Counted from the first letter of the stretch, positions 36,658 through 48,661 are shown. The stretch is DNA of 64,000 nt from Peromyscus leucopus (GCF_004664715.2 NC_051068.1:18100668-18164667); one strand, 5' to 3'. A program made the numbers and translations. The notes: generated by a model from the letters alone, not told the origin.

Positions 36658-36837
36658 CAGCGACCACCTGTGGATGAAGTACTCAGGGAAGGTCACATCA
36701 ATTTGTCAGGTCTCCAGCTGAGAGCACATGCTATGTTCTCAGCAGAAGGTCTTCCCTTAGGAAGTGACTCTTTAGAATATGCATGGTTGATTGATGTGCA
36801 GGCTGGAAACCTTACAGCTAAAGTCACAGCACCACAG
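36658..36837 (+). CDS. Bltp1: Bltp1 window exon 15, with a NAGNAG acceptor
   Basis: Sixty codons, phase 0 at both ends, reading QRPPVDEVLREGH through LTAKVTAPQ. The acceptor is TTTTCAGCAG (ending 36660), a NAGNAG pair. I start the exon after the first AG, giving ...NYQ-QRPP..., which matches the human protein as I recall it. Use of the second AG would delete one Gln without changing frame. The segment DVQAGNLTAKVTAPQ has the sequence style typical of BLTP groove modules. Confidence 0.94.
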
Positions 36838-37090
36838 GTAGGTTCTCACACTGCTGTCTGCATAGGTTCATTCTCACAGTACTGTCTTCTGCCATCTTCT
36901 TTGTTTCCTTACTCACCTTCTTAAGAATCACTGTATGCCAGCCTGATTCCAGTAATGCCATTCTAATGGTAGTCATTCTTGACACTCAGAATTTAGAAGC
37001 AGATAAGTCATTGACAAGTTTTACTTTTCTGAGCCATATATAATTGACTAGTATGAATTCTGTTTAATACATGAGTTTTAGACTTTATTT

Positions 37091-37102
37091 GGGGGGGGGG
37101 GG
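37091..37102 (+). repeat. G12 homopolymer
   Basis: Twelve consecutive G bases in an otherwise AT-rich intron, 253 nt after exon 15. Confidence 0.97.
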
Positions 37103-37439
37103 AGATGCTCCAGTATTGGAAGACCAACTAACTTAGCTTTAATAATACATTTCTTATAGAACAGTTCTCATCAACTTGTGTTTTTCTCATCTCATATGTT
37201 ATATGGAACCATATTACTTTAACCCCTAGATAATTTTATGTTTATTGTATTCTTTGTTTTAAATGTAAAGTCCATATAGCCTAATTTCTGATACTATGTA
37301 TTTTGGAATGACATGTTTGTACCCATCTCTCAATGTGTTTATTGTTAACAGCTCTGGTGAATTATAAAATAGGGTATTTTTAGTCAGTATCTGAATAATT
37401 AATTCTATTCACTTAAGCTATTCAATGCCTTATTTATTT

Positions 37440-37606
37440 ATTTTATTTTAATTTTTGGTTTTTCGAGACAAGGTTTCTCTGTGTAGCTTTGCGTCTTTCC
37501 TGGTACTCAACTCTGTAGCCCATGCTGGCCTCAAACTCACAGAGATATGCCTGGCTCTGCCTCACGAGTGCTGGGATTAAAGGCATGCACCACCACCGCC
37601 TGGCTC
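37440..37606 (-). mobile_element. B1 SINE, antisense
   Basis: 'ggtttttcgagacaaggttt' through 'gagtgctgggattaaaggc'. It has few differences from the young B1 copies. Confidence 0.92.
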
Positions 37607-38040
37607 AATGTTTTAATCTTAAAAGTACCTAGTTTTTTAAAATTGTAACTCAGTGTTATCATAGGCAATTTGATTTTTCAAGATTAAATCTTAATTATAG
37701 GGTTTTAGGTACCTTTTTCTTCAGTTACCTATACAGTGGATCTAGTTAGCTTTAGACAGATAAAGGTGTAACCCTTGATTTAAAAAGTATTTACTTTAGA
37801 AGTTGCTAGGGGAGAATTTCTAGTTGAAATTGGTTTTCATTTAACAATGTATTGACATTCACAAATGAAAAGTAGCAAGCTTATAAATAATATCAAGATA
37901 GAAAATTATTGGCTAACCAGTATTTATTAAGTAGCAGTTATACAATTTTGAGTTCTTTCAGGTCATGTTAGACTTTATAAGCTTTTGAATACTGAACACT
38001 TCTTTAGAATGCTAATAGTATTGTCACCTGTTATTTATAG

Positions 38041-38169
38041 TTGGCATGTCTCTTAGAATGGGGGCAGACGTTTGTTTTTCATGTGGTATGTCGGGAGTAT
38101 GAACTGGAAAGACCAAAGTCAGTGATAATATGCCAGCATGGAATTGATCGTCGGCTCTGTGAATCCAAG
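38041..38169 (+). CDS. Bltp1: Bltp1 window exon 16
   Basis: Forty-three codons, phase 0 at both ends. The exon reads LACLLEWGQTFVFHV through GIDRRLCESK. The acceptor is TTATTTATAG and the donor is GTATGT. Its alternating hydrophobic pattern (QTFVFHVVCREYELE) fits an edge strand of the lipid channel. Confidence 0.95.
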
Positions 38170-39229
38170 GTATGTTAACAAGCATACTGGTGATGTTATT
38201 ATCCATTCATGCCTTTTAAAAATGAAAGTTTGAGGCTTAGTTTTAAATCAAATGAACATAACCATGAAGTTAATAGCTCATTAATTTCAGTGAATGATTT
38301 TGTAAATTCTTAGCCAGTTACTTAGTTATATCTAAAATGAGGCCACATGAAAACAGTTCATAAATACAGAAATTATAAGAGTTTTGTATTACTTTGCATT
38401 TTTACTGTTAAAATTCCTATCTTACTGCACTATGATCCTATCCATTTGTAGTTTAGCTGTGCATATATAGATTTAGAAATGGAAGCAATAAGGCCAAGTT
38501 AATGCCTTGTGTAACTTGATTCACACACCATCCTGAAACTTACTTTTAGTATTGGCATTTGTCAGATTTGTGACTCCACAGATTGTATGTTCTGTTCAGA
38601 ATATAGAGCTACCTTCAGTTAGGGTTATTTTAGCACCTCTACAAAGGGTCATAGAGTATAGACGGGAGCCTCTACAGACTGTTTACGTAGCCAGTGAAAT
38701 GCACAGTGTTACTGTCACTCCATGCCCTGTGTAGGTTTTAGAGGGCCATTTGTACCCTGTTTTGGAAGTATGCACACTTTAGAAAACAGAAATTATGGCA
38801 ATTTTCAAACCATAGTTTTGTGGCAGATAAGATGTTAACAGCTGAATCTTTCTTTTCCTAATAGTGCCTCCCTTTATGTTCTTTTGCCATGCAAATTGTA
38901 TTTGTTACATCACTAAAAGTTTATGTTAAAAAGGCATCAGTGCCCCCACAAAAATCAAACAGCAAAATGTTTGTGTTGTTGTTAAAGTTTTTGTTAGTCA
39001 GGCTTATTGAGGCATAATTTACATGTGATACATTTGCTCTTTTTAAGTTGTGCAATGTAAGTTTTACAAATGCTGTATACATGTGTGTAGCCATTAGCAC
39101 CAGTGCAGATACAGAACATTTTATACCTTGGAAAATTTGTTTTCTTATTTTAGTCAGCTCTTGCCTTACACAACTACTGATCTGCTCCTTTTGTCACTTC
39201 ATGTTGTTTTGCTTAGCTCTATTGTATAC

Positions 39230-39432
39230 AGTTTATTATTATTGTATGTATGTGTATTTGATACATGTACATGGGTGCTCATGTGCCTCAGTACTTATGT
39301 AGTAGTTAGAGGATGACTTTGTGGAGTCGGTTTCTCTCTTTCTACCTTAATGTGAGTTCTGGAGAGTGAATTTATGTCAGGAGGCTTGCATTGGCAAGTG
39401 CTCTTCCCTGCTGAGCCATCTTGAAAGCCCTT
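39230..39432 (-). mobile_element. B3-type SINE, antisense
   Basis: 'ggcttgcattggcaagtgc' and 'ctgctgagccatcttgaaag' are the reverse-complement SINE head, preceded by a GT/TA-rich tail. Confidence 0.75.
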
Positions 39433-39747
39433 CCTTCTAATTTTTCCTAGAGGAAATCCATTAGTGTAGGGCATTGATTGCCCTGAAAAGCAACTATTTC
39501 TTCTTGTGGCTGTGCCACTAGTGTTCTTCATATGCTCTTCGGTTTGTCTGTATTATCCTAAGTATGAAAATATTCATAGTTTATTTACCCATATATGGTA
39601 GGAAAACATGCATATGTGACATGTGAGCCTGTGCATGTTATTTTCCTAAGGAAATCCTATACCTGTAAAATGCTGTGCAGCTTTATATTAAGCTTGTGAT
39701 GTGTTTACTTCATCAATTTACTCTGACATATTTTTAGTCTCAATAAT

Positions 39748-39802
39748 AAGTATTATATATACAATATATATGCTATATATAGTATATACATATGTATAAT
39801 GT
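39748..39802 (+). repeat. AT-rich simple sequence
   Basis: Imperfect TA/TATATAC repeats with short palindromes ('gctatatatagtatata'). Confidence 0.8.
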
Positions 39803-40032
39803 AGTCAGAGAAAGATTGTGAGATTTGCCACTTTTGAAATTGGTACATGGTTACATAAGGCTGAGTTTCTAGTTGGTTAATTTGATTTCTGATTATTTCA
39901 GTTATCGTTATAAAAGAATGAAGCTTAATTGAGTAAAAAATGAGCATGTAAGAAGAATTTTACTTAAATAATGAGAATTGCTTAAGTGTCAAAATAATGA
40001 ATTAATAGTTGGATTATCCTTTTTTATTTTAG

Positions 40033-40152
40033 TTGAGTTGTATTCCTGGGCCTTGTCCACCATCAGATGATTTAAAATATACCATGACTCGTTTAGCAGT
40101 AGATGGAGCTGATATTTATATTGTGGAACATGGTTGTGCTACAAATATAAAG
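40033..40152 (+). CDS. Bltp1: Bltp1 window exon 17
   Basis: Forty codons, phase 0 at both ends, reading LSCIPGPCPPSDDLKY through GCATNIK. The acceptor is TTTATTTTAG and the donor is GTAACC. Its length is a multiple of three, so skipping it would keep the frame. Confidence 0.95.
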
Positions 40153-40409
40153 GTAACCATTTGTTTATATCCTAGCCAGAGTAATTCTTTTTCTTTTTGC
40201 TAAATAAAGTCTCCATATCTTGAAACATTTGTACTGTGTCATCTCATAGACTATTCATGCTGTTTGCTGTATGTTCTTTTGAAGTATTGTTTCTGTTAGT
40301 ATGTCTACCACTTTCTTACTATGAATTACTATAACATTGATTCAAATAACGGGTTGCAGTTATGCCCATGGTATAGTAATTTTTAAAAAGGATAATACTG
40401 TGAGTCACT

Positions 40410-40745
40410 TAAAAAGCTGGACGCCATGGCACACATCTATACTCTCAGTACTACTATGGTAAGGTAGGCGGCAGAGACAGGAGAACTGCCTGGACACTTG
40501 CAAGCCCGTTAGAATTTTCAGAGTGGTAGCAGAAACAGGAAATCCTGCCTCAACAGGTGGAAGGAGAGAACCAACTTCAGAAAGTTGTCTTCTGACTTCC
40601 ACATGTATTTCACAACACGAGGTAGTAGTGTGTCCTCACTCACCTCCCTCCCTCCCTCCTTCCCTTTCTCCCTCTTGTCTCCTTCCCTCCCTCTCTCCCT
40701 CTCCCCTTCTCTCACTCACTCACTCACTCACTCAATAAATAATAA
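40410..40745 (+). mobile_element. B4/RSINE-type SINE with an expanded C/T and (ACTC)n tail
   Basis: 'ggacgccatggcacacatc', 'aggagagaaccaacttcag' and 'gttgtcttctgacttccac', then (CTCC)n/(CCTT)n at about 40640-40712 and five ACTC units before AATAAATAATAATTAT. Sense orientation. Confidence 0.78.
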
Positions 40746-40974
40746 TTATAAAAAGTTTGTTTTGAATATCTATTGGTTTTACCCATATATATTTTCTCTT
40801 TGCCTTCTGAAAGCATTTGCGTACCCCCTCTGCTTTATTTTTTTTAAATCATGCCCTGCTGTGTTCCTGGGGTTTCATTACTTAATACTCCCAGTACTCG
40901 AACATCTCTTGTTCCTTTGTAGTTATGTTCCTTTATGTGCATCTGCTCTTTAGAAATCACTTAACCTAGTTAGA

Positions 40975-41340
40975 TGTGTGTGTGTGGGGGGGGTTATAAA
41001 TGCTACGTGTGGAGGTCAGAGGAAAACTAGCAAGAGGTGTTCTCTTCTTTGACCACAGGGTTTCTGGGATCCAACTCCAGGCCTGCCAGCATGTGTTTCT
41101 TCCCCCTACTTTGCCAATCTTGCCAACCCTGCTTTAAACAGCATTGTTCTTACATTTTATTATTTAGTGTGTGTGCTAGAGTGTACATATCTGTTGAGTA
41201 CCTAGGTGCTTATATTGAAAATCAGAGGACAACTTGTAGGATTTAGTTCTTTCCATCTACCATTTGGTTGTAGGGATCCAACTTAGATGGTTATGATTGG
41301 TGATGAGCTCCCTTACCCATTTGAACCACCTCATTGACCC
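40975..41340 (-). mobile_element. Two antisense B3-type SINE copies
   Basis: 40975-41140 ('ggaggtcagaggaaaactag', 'ctgggatccaactccaggc') and 41165-41340 ('aaatcagaggacaacttg', 'tgaaccacctcattgaccc') are successive copies in the same orientation. A G8 run lies in the first tail. They end 210 nt before exon 18. Confidence 0.7.
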
Positions 41341-41549
41341 TTCCTGTTTATTTTTTATTGAATGTCTACTTTTCATATATTATTGAGTTGTACTTTTCCT
41401 TTGCTAATTTCCCCTTTTCTCCCTTATTCTTTCTTTTTGTTTCTTCCGCCTATCTTTTATTTCAAATAGTCACGTGTTTTGTAGTTTTTGCTAAGATGCT
41501 TAAAAATACTGAAATTACAGCTTTGTTTCATTTTCTAATTGAACTTTAG

Positions 41550-41830
41550 ATGGGTGCAATTCGGGTTGCAAACTGTAACCTCCACAATCAGTCAGTTGGG
41601 GAAGGAATAAGTGCTGCAATTCAGGACTTTCAAGTGAGACAGTATATTGAACAATTAAATAACTGCAGAATTGGACTTCAACCAGCAGTGCTACGGAGAG
41701 CCTACTGGCTAGAAGCTGGGTCAGCCAACTTAGGTCTTATAACAGTTGATATTGCCTTAGCTGCTGATCATCACTCTAAACATGAGGCTCAAAGACATTT
41801 CTTGGAAACTCATGACGCCAGAACTAAAAG
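41550..41830 (+). CDS. Bltp1: Bltp1 window exon 18
   Basis: A 281-nt exon that reads MGAIRVANCNLHNQS through THDARTK plus two bases of an Arg codon. The Met at 41550 is an ordinary internal codon, since the frame runs in from exon 17. It contains the segments EGISAAIQDFQVRQYIEQL and RRAYWLEAGSANLGLITVD. The donor is GTAGGT. Confidence 0.95.
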
Positions 41831-42449
41831 GTAGGTGAAAGTCTTTTAAGAGTGATGGTATCGGCTTTCATTGAAAATTACTTGATAATTTTAGAGGAAA
41901 TTCTACAGTTGGAGTGGATTAAAAACATTTTAAATAAAGATTTACTGTGATTGTGTTCCTGTACTTTGGTTAATGCATTAAGATCTGATACTTATAAGTA
42001 AATATATCAAATATATCACTGTAGTGATGGTGTGGTTTTGAAAATAACACTATTATTTTTTATGTTTTCTAAGTCTATACTATGTATTTTAAGATCAATA
42101 CAATTTAAATTATGATTTCCAGATAATATTTTATGAGACACTACTCTTTCTCTTAGCTCTGTGGTTCTAATTCATCACCCCTAGAAAGCATCACACCATT
42201 ATGTACTACAGAAAAGTCTTCTGGCAGGCCTTCGAAACTTGAGGGAGGAGTAAGAACGGCTACACCTGGGTTTATTAGCTTTTAAGGAATGATTATACCT
42301 TTTCAAACAATTGCCAGAGCCCATTATTATTATTACTTATTTTCATCTTCCTTGCTGTGGTACAGCTGTGTTTTTTTTTTTTAAAGGTGAACTGATTAAA
42401 TAGATATACTGCAATATTAAATGGTTGATTGTATTTACTTTGATTTTGA

Positions 42450-42468
42450 TATATATATATATATATAT
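42450..42468 (+). repeat. Short (AT)n tract before exon 19
   Basis: Nine to ten AT units, 100 nt upstream of the exon 19 acceptor. Confidence 0.95.
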
Positions 42469-42567
42469 TAACAATTGAGTTATTCTTGATTGTCTACTGT
42501 TTAACAATCTTTTTAATGAGTTTTCTTCTATGTTGTTTTTGTTTGTTTTATTTTGGGTTCTGTTTAG

Positions 42568-42818
42568 GTTGTGGTTTTTGTGGCCAGATGATACCTTGAA
42601 GAATAAGAGGTGCAGAAACAAGTGTGGCTGTCTTGGTGGTTGCAGATTCTTTGGTGGTACAGTAACTGGCCTAGATTTTTTCAAACTTGAAGAGCTGACA
42701 CCTTCCAGTAGCTCTGCATTTTCAAGCATAAGTGCGGAATCTGATATGTATTATGGCCAGTCTTTGCTACAGCCTGGAGAGTGGATCATTACTAAAGAAA
42801 TCCCTAAAACTGTAGATG
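42568..42818 (+). CDS. Bltp1: Bltp1 window exon 19, cysteine cluster
   Basis: The exon reads R-LWFLWPDDTLKNK through KEIPKTVD plus one base of a Gly codon. It encodes a tight cluster, CRNKCGCLGGC (C-x3-C-x-C-x3-C), at about 42611-42643, next to basic residues and the aromatic run RLWFLWPDD. The cluster is present in the human protein as I recall it, so it is not a local oddity. Metal binding or palmitoylation is only a guess. The frame also stays open about 30 nt into the intron. Homology (GNVNG follows) and the GTAATA donor fix the end. Confidence 0.94.
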
Positions 42819-44605
42819 GTAATAAAAATGTGTCATATGTCTGGAGCTAATCTCTTCCCTCTGTCCCTGTGCCATTCTGAGAGAAATGTTGTTACTTTAT
42901 TCAAGATAATTGATTCTTTTGAGTAGTGTTAGAGATAGGCCTTAAAATAATCTATATTCATTTTGCAACTAACTTAAAGCCAGGTAAATGTAGTATTTCT
43001 TTTTTTTTTTTTTTTTTTGAGGGTGGTGACATGTGGTCAAACTAGGTGTACTATTCAGACTTCCTACTGTTGATAATTGGCAGCTTTCCCTGCAAAGCTT
43101 AGTCTAAGCCTGTCTTCATATATACCATTTCTCTGAAGCTCATTTTAGTTTACTTTTACAGAATAACTTATCACCAGTAACATTTCATGAATGCTCTATC
43201 TTACCAACTAATTTTCCAAGATATTTTTCTTACCAGTAAAATTGAACATGTCAAGAGAGACATCTTACTTTCTCTGAGTGTATTTGGGATGGTATTATAG
43301 ATGAACTGGGTTGGCTTGAGCAGTGCAACTGTGACTTTTTGATATGCTAGATTTAGATTTCATGGTGTCCTTTCTCCAAAGAACTCCAGATGAGTTTTCT
43401 TTCGGGCGTCTTAGTTCTACATTTCTACAGTTAAGTTTAATCTTTACTGCTTAAAGGTGCCACATTACATAGATATGAAATATAAAAAAAAATCTTGATA
43501 TTTTACCAATATCCAATATTTAGTATTTTCCTCTTAGGGCTATTTTAAAAAGACTTAGGTTTTTTTGTTTTTGTTTTTGGTATATTTTTAAAATAAAAGT
43601 AGTTTTAAGAGTTTTTATCAGATTGATTTTTCTGTACATAGAAGCTTTTGAAGGAGACAGGTAGGCTGCCATGCTAAATCCTTGTTTAATGGTAATGCAA
43701 ACATGTATTTGTTATTTAGGGACATTTTATTTCAGGAATGTTACTATCATATAAAACTTACAAGTAACTTAAATTTCTTGGGATTTAGAAAATAAAATGG
43801 ATATTAGCATATGGCTGTCTTCTTGTAACCTTCTAAGTGAATAATGTTTATTTCTGAGTGTTAACCCTGACATTATTCTCATTTCTTCCTCAAGCTATCA
43901 TGTGCTTGACGAACATTCATTTAGTACTTTTGAAACATGCTATTTGTATATAGTTGGCCTCAAAAATCACAATTCTCCTGCCTCTAAGGTTATAAGCTTT
44001 TTTTGTGCCAACATACCTGGTTTATCCCTGCTCTACAGGGTAGAAAATGAAGGATTTTTTGAGACTAAGTTGTATCAAATCATACAGCTGCCAACTGTAT
44101 GGCTGAATAGAAGTTGGAATCCAGGTCACTAAAGATGCTTTGATGTTCTTTCCGCTATCTTAAAGTTGGCACTAACAATGAGGACTGCTTGATTTTCTGA
44201 CTTGCAGATTAAAACCTAATCATCACAAACTCAAGGAAGACTGTGTATGGGAAATTTAAACATGGGGCAAAGAGGGGCAAAAATAGCAATTTCTAATGTA
44301 AACAGATCAAGGGCAAAGTTAATTATAATTTTTACAGCGTTTAATCTCCTTTGGGATTCCTGAGAGCAGGTTATAGATACTAAATTACCCAGGATTCATT
44401 TGTAAGGGAGATCACAATTAGTGCCTACAGTATGTGGTTTCTGACTGTTGAGTCTTCCTGGATCTAAGTGTAGATGTGTAGTGTCAAGATGGAATAAACA
44501 AGTTTATACTGGTAGAATTAAGGATTCACTTAGTGTCTGTCATGTGGAAATGAGTCAAACTTGGTTTTCGTTTGATTTTCAATGTACTATTTTGCTTTGT
44601 TAATC
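42819..44605. other. Intron 19, 5' part: no feature seen
   Basis: AT-rich sequence with a T run at about 43001-43018. No SINE or L1 was recognised. An open frame at 43902-44132 has no recognisable product or splice context. Confidence 0.5.
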
Positions 44606-44609
44606 CATA

Positions 44610-46255
44610 AATCTTTTTTTTAACCTTTATTCCTATACATTATAGCCCGACTCAGTTTCCCTCCTCTAATCTTCCCAGTCCCTCCTCATATCTCCCTTCC
44701 CCCAGATCAGTTCCTCCAAGAAAGAGAGGAGGGGGGAGTGAGCAGCCCTCCCTGGAATACCCACCAAACATGGCCTAACAATATACAATAAGACTGGGCA
44801 CAAACTCTCATATCACAGCTGGATGAGGCCCTAGGAGGAAAAGGGTCCCAAGCACAGGCAGTAGAGTCAGAGACACCCATGAGTCCCATTTTTTAGGAGT
44901 CTCACAAGAACACCAAGCTACACAAACATGACATATATGCAGAGGACCTAGCTCAGACTCACACAGGGTCCATATTTGTCGCTTTAGTATTTGTGAGCTC
45001 TATAAGCTCTGCTTAGTTGACTCAGTGGTTTGTGTTCTTGTAGTGTCCTTGACTCCTCTGACTCCTACAATCCTTCCTCCTCCTCTTCTGAGGCTTTCCC
45101 CTGGCTCAGCTTAGTGTTTGGCTGTGGGTCTCTGAATCTGCTCTCAGCAGTTGCTGGATGACTCCTCTCTGATGATAATTTGGCTAGGCACCAATATATG
45201 AATAAAGCAGACTATCAGTAGTAGTAATCATTCCATTGATTTTTTTTTTTCTGTCTTCCCCCACCCCCTAGTTGTGTTTGGTTTTATCCTGGGTCTCTTG
45301 ACTGTCCTGCCTTTGGTTTATTGTCAGCTGGCAATGTCAGGCATGGGCTTCCTCTCATGGTGTGGGCTAGCTACAAGTTAGGTCAGTTATGAGTTGGCCA
45401 CTCCCACAGTTCTGTGCCCCATTGCCCCAGCAGTCTTGCAGGCAGGAAAGATTATAGATCAAAGGTTTTGTGGCTGTGTTGATGTTCTAATCCTACTGCA
45501 AGGAGCCTTGCCTGGTTATAAAAAATGGCCAGTTCAGGGTCCATAGCTTCCATTACTAGGAGACTTCGCTAGGGTCACTATCATAGATTCCAGGAAGTTT
45601 CCATTGAACTAGGTTTCTACATCAACCCCCCCCCCCAGTTCCAGTCATCTCTCCCAGTACACTCTCCCTCTATCTCTCCCACTCCCCACCCTACCCCTCC
45701 TGTGCCCATCCCCACCTGTATCCAGTCTACTCACAAAATCTGTTCTATTTCCCCTTGCCAGGGAGATCCATATGTCCCCTCTTGAATCCTCCTTGTTACT
45801 TAACCTCTCTGGGTTATAGCATGATTTTACATTACTTAACAGCTAATGTCCACATAAAAATGAGTATATACCATGTTTGTCTTTCTGGGTCTGAGTTGCT
45901 TCACTCAGGATGATCTTTCTAGTTCCTTTCATTTGTCTGCAAACTTTATGATGTCATTGTTTTTAACAGCTGAGTAATACTCCATTGCGTAAATGTCCCT
46001 CGTCTTTTTTATCTGTTCTTTGGTTGAGGGACATCTAGGTTTGTTTTTTGTTTTTTGTTTTTTTTTTCTAGTTTCTGGCTATTATGAATAAAGCTGCTTT
46101 CAACGTGGTTGAACAAGTGTCCTTGTGGTAGGATGGAGTGTCCTTTGGGTATATATGCCCAGGAGTGGTATAGTTGCGTCTTGAGGTAGATCAATTCCCA
46201 ATTTTCTGAGGAACTGCTGTACTGATTTCCATAGTGTCTATACTAGTTTGCACTA
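44610..46255 (-). mobile_element. Longest L1 fragment in the window (3'-UTR and ORF2 end), antisense
   Basis: Reading left to right, this is 3'-UTR ('cctggaatacccaccaaac', 'gctggatgaggccctagg'), then a G+C-richer part, then the antisense ORF2 end ('gatgtcattgtttttaacag', 'gtaatactccattgcgtaa', 'gagtggtatagttgcgtc'). About 1.65 kb, truncated at the 5' end, with no intact frame. Confidence 0.9.
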
Positions 46256-46714
46256 TCTTTGCCCTCCTTGAATTTCACCTGGAACTGTATTCTCTTAGAG
46301 AGTATGTTTTCTGTTTATCAGCAGAGGTCCCTTTTCTTGAGTAGTTCAGGAATGGGTGGTTGAAAGGGGAAATTGAGCAAATTTTATACTATAGGGGCTC
46401 TGGGCAACTAAAGAGCTATCCTTTTATCTGTAAGTGCTTGCTCCTTAATTTTCGTAGCACATTAAAGGGCTCTTACGAAACTTTGACATAGGGCTGATAT
46501 ACTCTAGCTGTGAATTCATTATTTATACATCCATTTATTGCTTTGTGTTTAAGGTTGTTCTAGACACTGGAAATATATTAGTGAATAGAAGATGATACAA
46601 TCTCTGCTGCTATTCAATTTTTACAGCAAATATGGAAAATGTTTAAAACAAATGAATTTAAATGAAATACATAATGCTTGTATATTAAATTTGTCTGTTA
46701 AATATGAATTGTGT

Positions 46715-46812
46715 GCATAAGTGTGCACACATGCACATACATGCTGGGGATCAAAACTGCTGGTTTCCATATCCTGAGCACAGTTTCTGCTACTGATCTA
46801 CCCTAGTCTTCA
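46715..46812 (-). mobile_element. ID/B3-like SINE remnant, antisense
   Basis: A TG/CA-rich tail followed by 'atgctggggatcaaaactg' and 'ctgctactgatctacccta'. Degraded. Confidence 0.5.
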
Positions 46813-47048
46813 AAATCTTTAAATGAAAGATTAAAGAAGAAAAAGCAAAAGTTTACATATTATAGAGTGTGGATCTAGAATTTTGTAGACAACTCTTTGT
46901 AGAGTGTAACATGTTACTATGTGAAGTTAAATACTTGTGCTTTTAAACAAAGGACAATACTTTTAATGTAGTTATATTAAATTGCCATATTTTTCATATA
47001 TTACTTCAAAACGTTTACAGTCACTTAACCCACATTTTATTTGTTTAG

Positions 47049-47307
47049 GTAATGTGAATGGTATGAAGAGGAAAGAATGGGAAAACAAATCAGTGGGAAT
47101 AGAAGTAGAGAGAAAAACTCAGCACCTTAGTCTTCAGGTGCCCTTACGGTCTCACAGTTCATCCTCTTCCTCAGAGGAGAATAGCAGCTCCAGTGCTGCG
47201 CAGCCATTACTGGCTGGTGAGAAGGAAAGCCCCTCTTCTGTTGCTGATGACCACTTGGTTCAGAAAGATTTCTTACATGGTACCAAAAGAGATGATGGTC
47301 AAGCAAG
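47049..47307 (+). CDS. Bltp1: Bltp1 window exon 20, Ser-rich insertion begins
   Basis: The exon reads G-NVNGMKRKEWEN through KRDDGQA plus two bases of a Ser codon. It has two poly-Ser stretches (HSSSSSSEENSSSS), few hydrophobic residues and many charges, so it is probably disordered. The donor is GTCAGT, with C at +3. The intron before it (4,230 nt) holds a 1.6-kb antisense L1. Confidence 0.94.
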
Positions 47308-47977
47308 GTCAGTATTCAGTTAGACTTAGAAACTTGATGGTAACTGAATTGTAATTCCTTAAAATAGTAGCACAAGAAATTTCTTTCCACTCCTTCATTT
47401 TAGATTTATTCCTTGAACCTGAACATATATTTATATATCAATTTGTCTTTCCAAATAAAATTAATATAATCTTTGCAGATATTAGAAAATACAAAGATAT
47501 ATTTATAATGGATATATGTATTCTACCACTCAGTTAATTTTTGTTACTTTCATATACTATCTTACTTTGTTGAACATTTTTTTGGTCTTCTTAACATATT
47601 AACAGTTGAATACTCCCTTCTTTTGAATTACCCTTGCTTGACAAGATGTGACCCTTTTCACAGTTTGCTCCCACCTTCTTCTCTGTATCTTCTGTCTCCA
47701 TCACCAGGCTCCACTTTGCTTTCTTTCCTTTTCCTCTTCCTACAGCCTGGCATTTGTTGAGTGGTGGCATTCCTCTGAATTATGTTCTGATCCTTTCTCC
47801 AATCATTCTATACAATTTCTCTAGCCAGTTTCAGTAGCTACTTAGCTTAATATGACTGTAGCTAACGTCTTTCAAATGTAAAAACTACAGTCAAAACTTT
47901 TGTTCCTCCAGCCAAGGTACACAAAGATCTTCAATCCAGTGTCATTAAAATGATTGTTTTCGTATAGTTCTTTAGAG

Positions 47978-48158
47978 CAGTGTTTCTCAACCTTTCTAAT
48001 GTTGTGACCCTTTAATACAGTTCTTCATGTTGTAGTGACCCTTAACTGCAAAATGCCACTTCATAACTATAATTTTGCACTGTTATGGATCATAATGTAA
48101 ATATTTTTGGAGATAGAGGTTTTCCAGAGGTTTGCAACCCACAGGTTGAAAACTACTG
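47978..48158. mobile_element. Non-autonomous hAT DNA transposon (URR1-like) with 8-nt target duplication
   Basis: Terminal inverted repeats CAGTGTTTCTCAACCT (left) and AGGTTGAAAACTACTG (right) enclose 'ttgtgaccctttaatacag' and 'cataatgtaaatattttt', typical of rodent URR1. The flanks CTTTAGAG (47970-47977) and CTCTAGAG (48159-48166) match at 7 of 8 positions, as expected for a hAT target duplication. It encodes no protein. Confidence 0.92.
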
Positions 48159-48184
48159 CTCTAGAGGAACAGAGATGATAAAGT

Positions 48185-48385
48185 GGACAGGTGTGTGTGT
48201 GTGTGTGTGTTTGCCTGTGTGAGTTTTTGTGTACCAGATCTGTGTAGTAGCCCCTGAAGTCCAGAAAAGGATACCAAATCCTCTGAAACTTGAGTTACAG
48301 GCAGTTGTTAGCTGCCAAGTGGGTGCTGGGTCCTCTGTAAGAGCAGTAAGCGTTCTTAACCCCTGAGCCATCTCTCTAGCCCTCA
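48185..48385 (-). mobile_element. B3-type SINE, antisense
   Basis: A (GT)n tail, then 'gttacaggcagttgttagc' and 'cttaacccctgagccatctc'. It directly follows the hAT element. Confidence 0.88.
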
Positions 48386-48542
48386 GTCCTTCACTTGTCC
48401 TTAGTCAAACACTGCAAGTGTATATTGCTGGATGAGCTTTTAGAAGATGTGGAAAGAAAAAAAAAACCATATAAATGTGCTAGTGTTCCTGAATTTCTTT
48501 AAATTTTTTTGATGTTTAAGATGGTTGGGCATTGTTTTGTGG

Positions 48543-48567
48543 TTTTTTTTTTTTTTTTTTTTTTTTT
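48543..48567 (+). repeat. T25 run
   Basis: Twenty-five T bases with no SINE body beside them, about 95 nt before a B1. It may be the tail of a lost or diverged antisense insertion. Confidence 0.9.
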
Positions 48568-48661
48568 AGCTTTATGGGGAATATGAACTCATGTATTGTT
48601 TTGCTATTTTGAATCAACATTATATTGTAAAAGTCCAGTTTTCTTTTATTTTAAAAATATC

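Noticed and set aside
43902..44132. Plus-strand 76-codon frame in intron 19
   Set aside because: It has no recognisable domain, no matching splice phase, and the composition of ordinary AT-rich intron.
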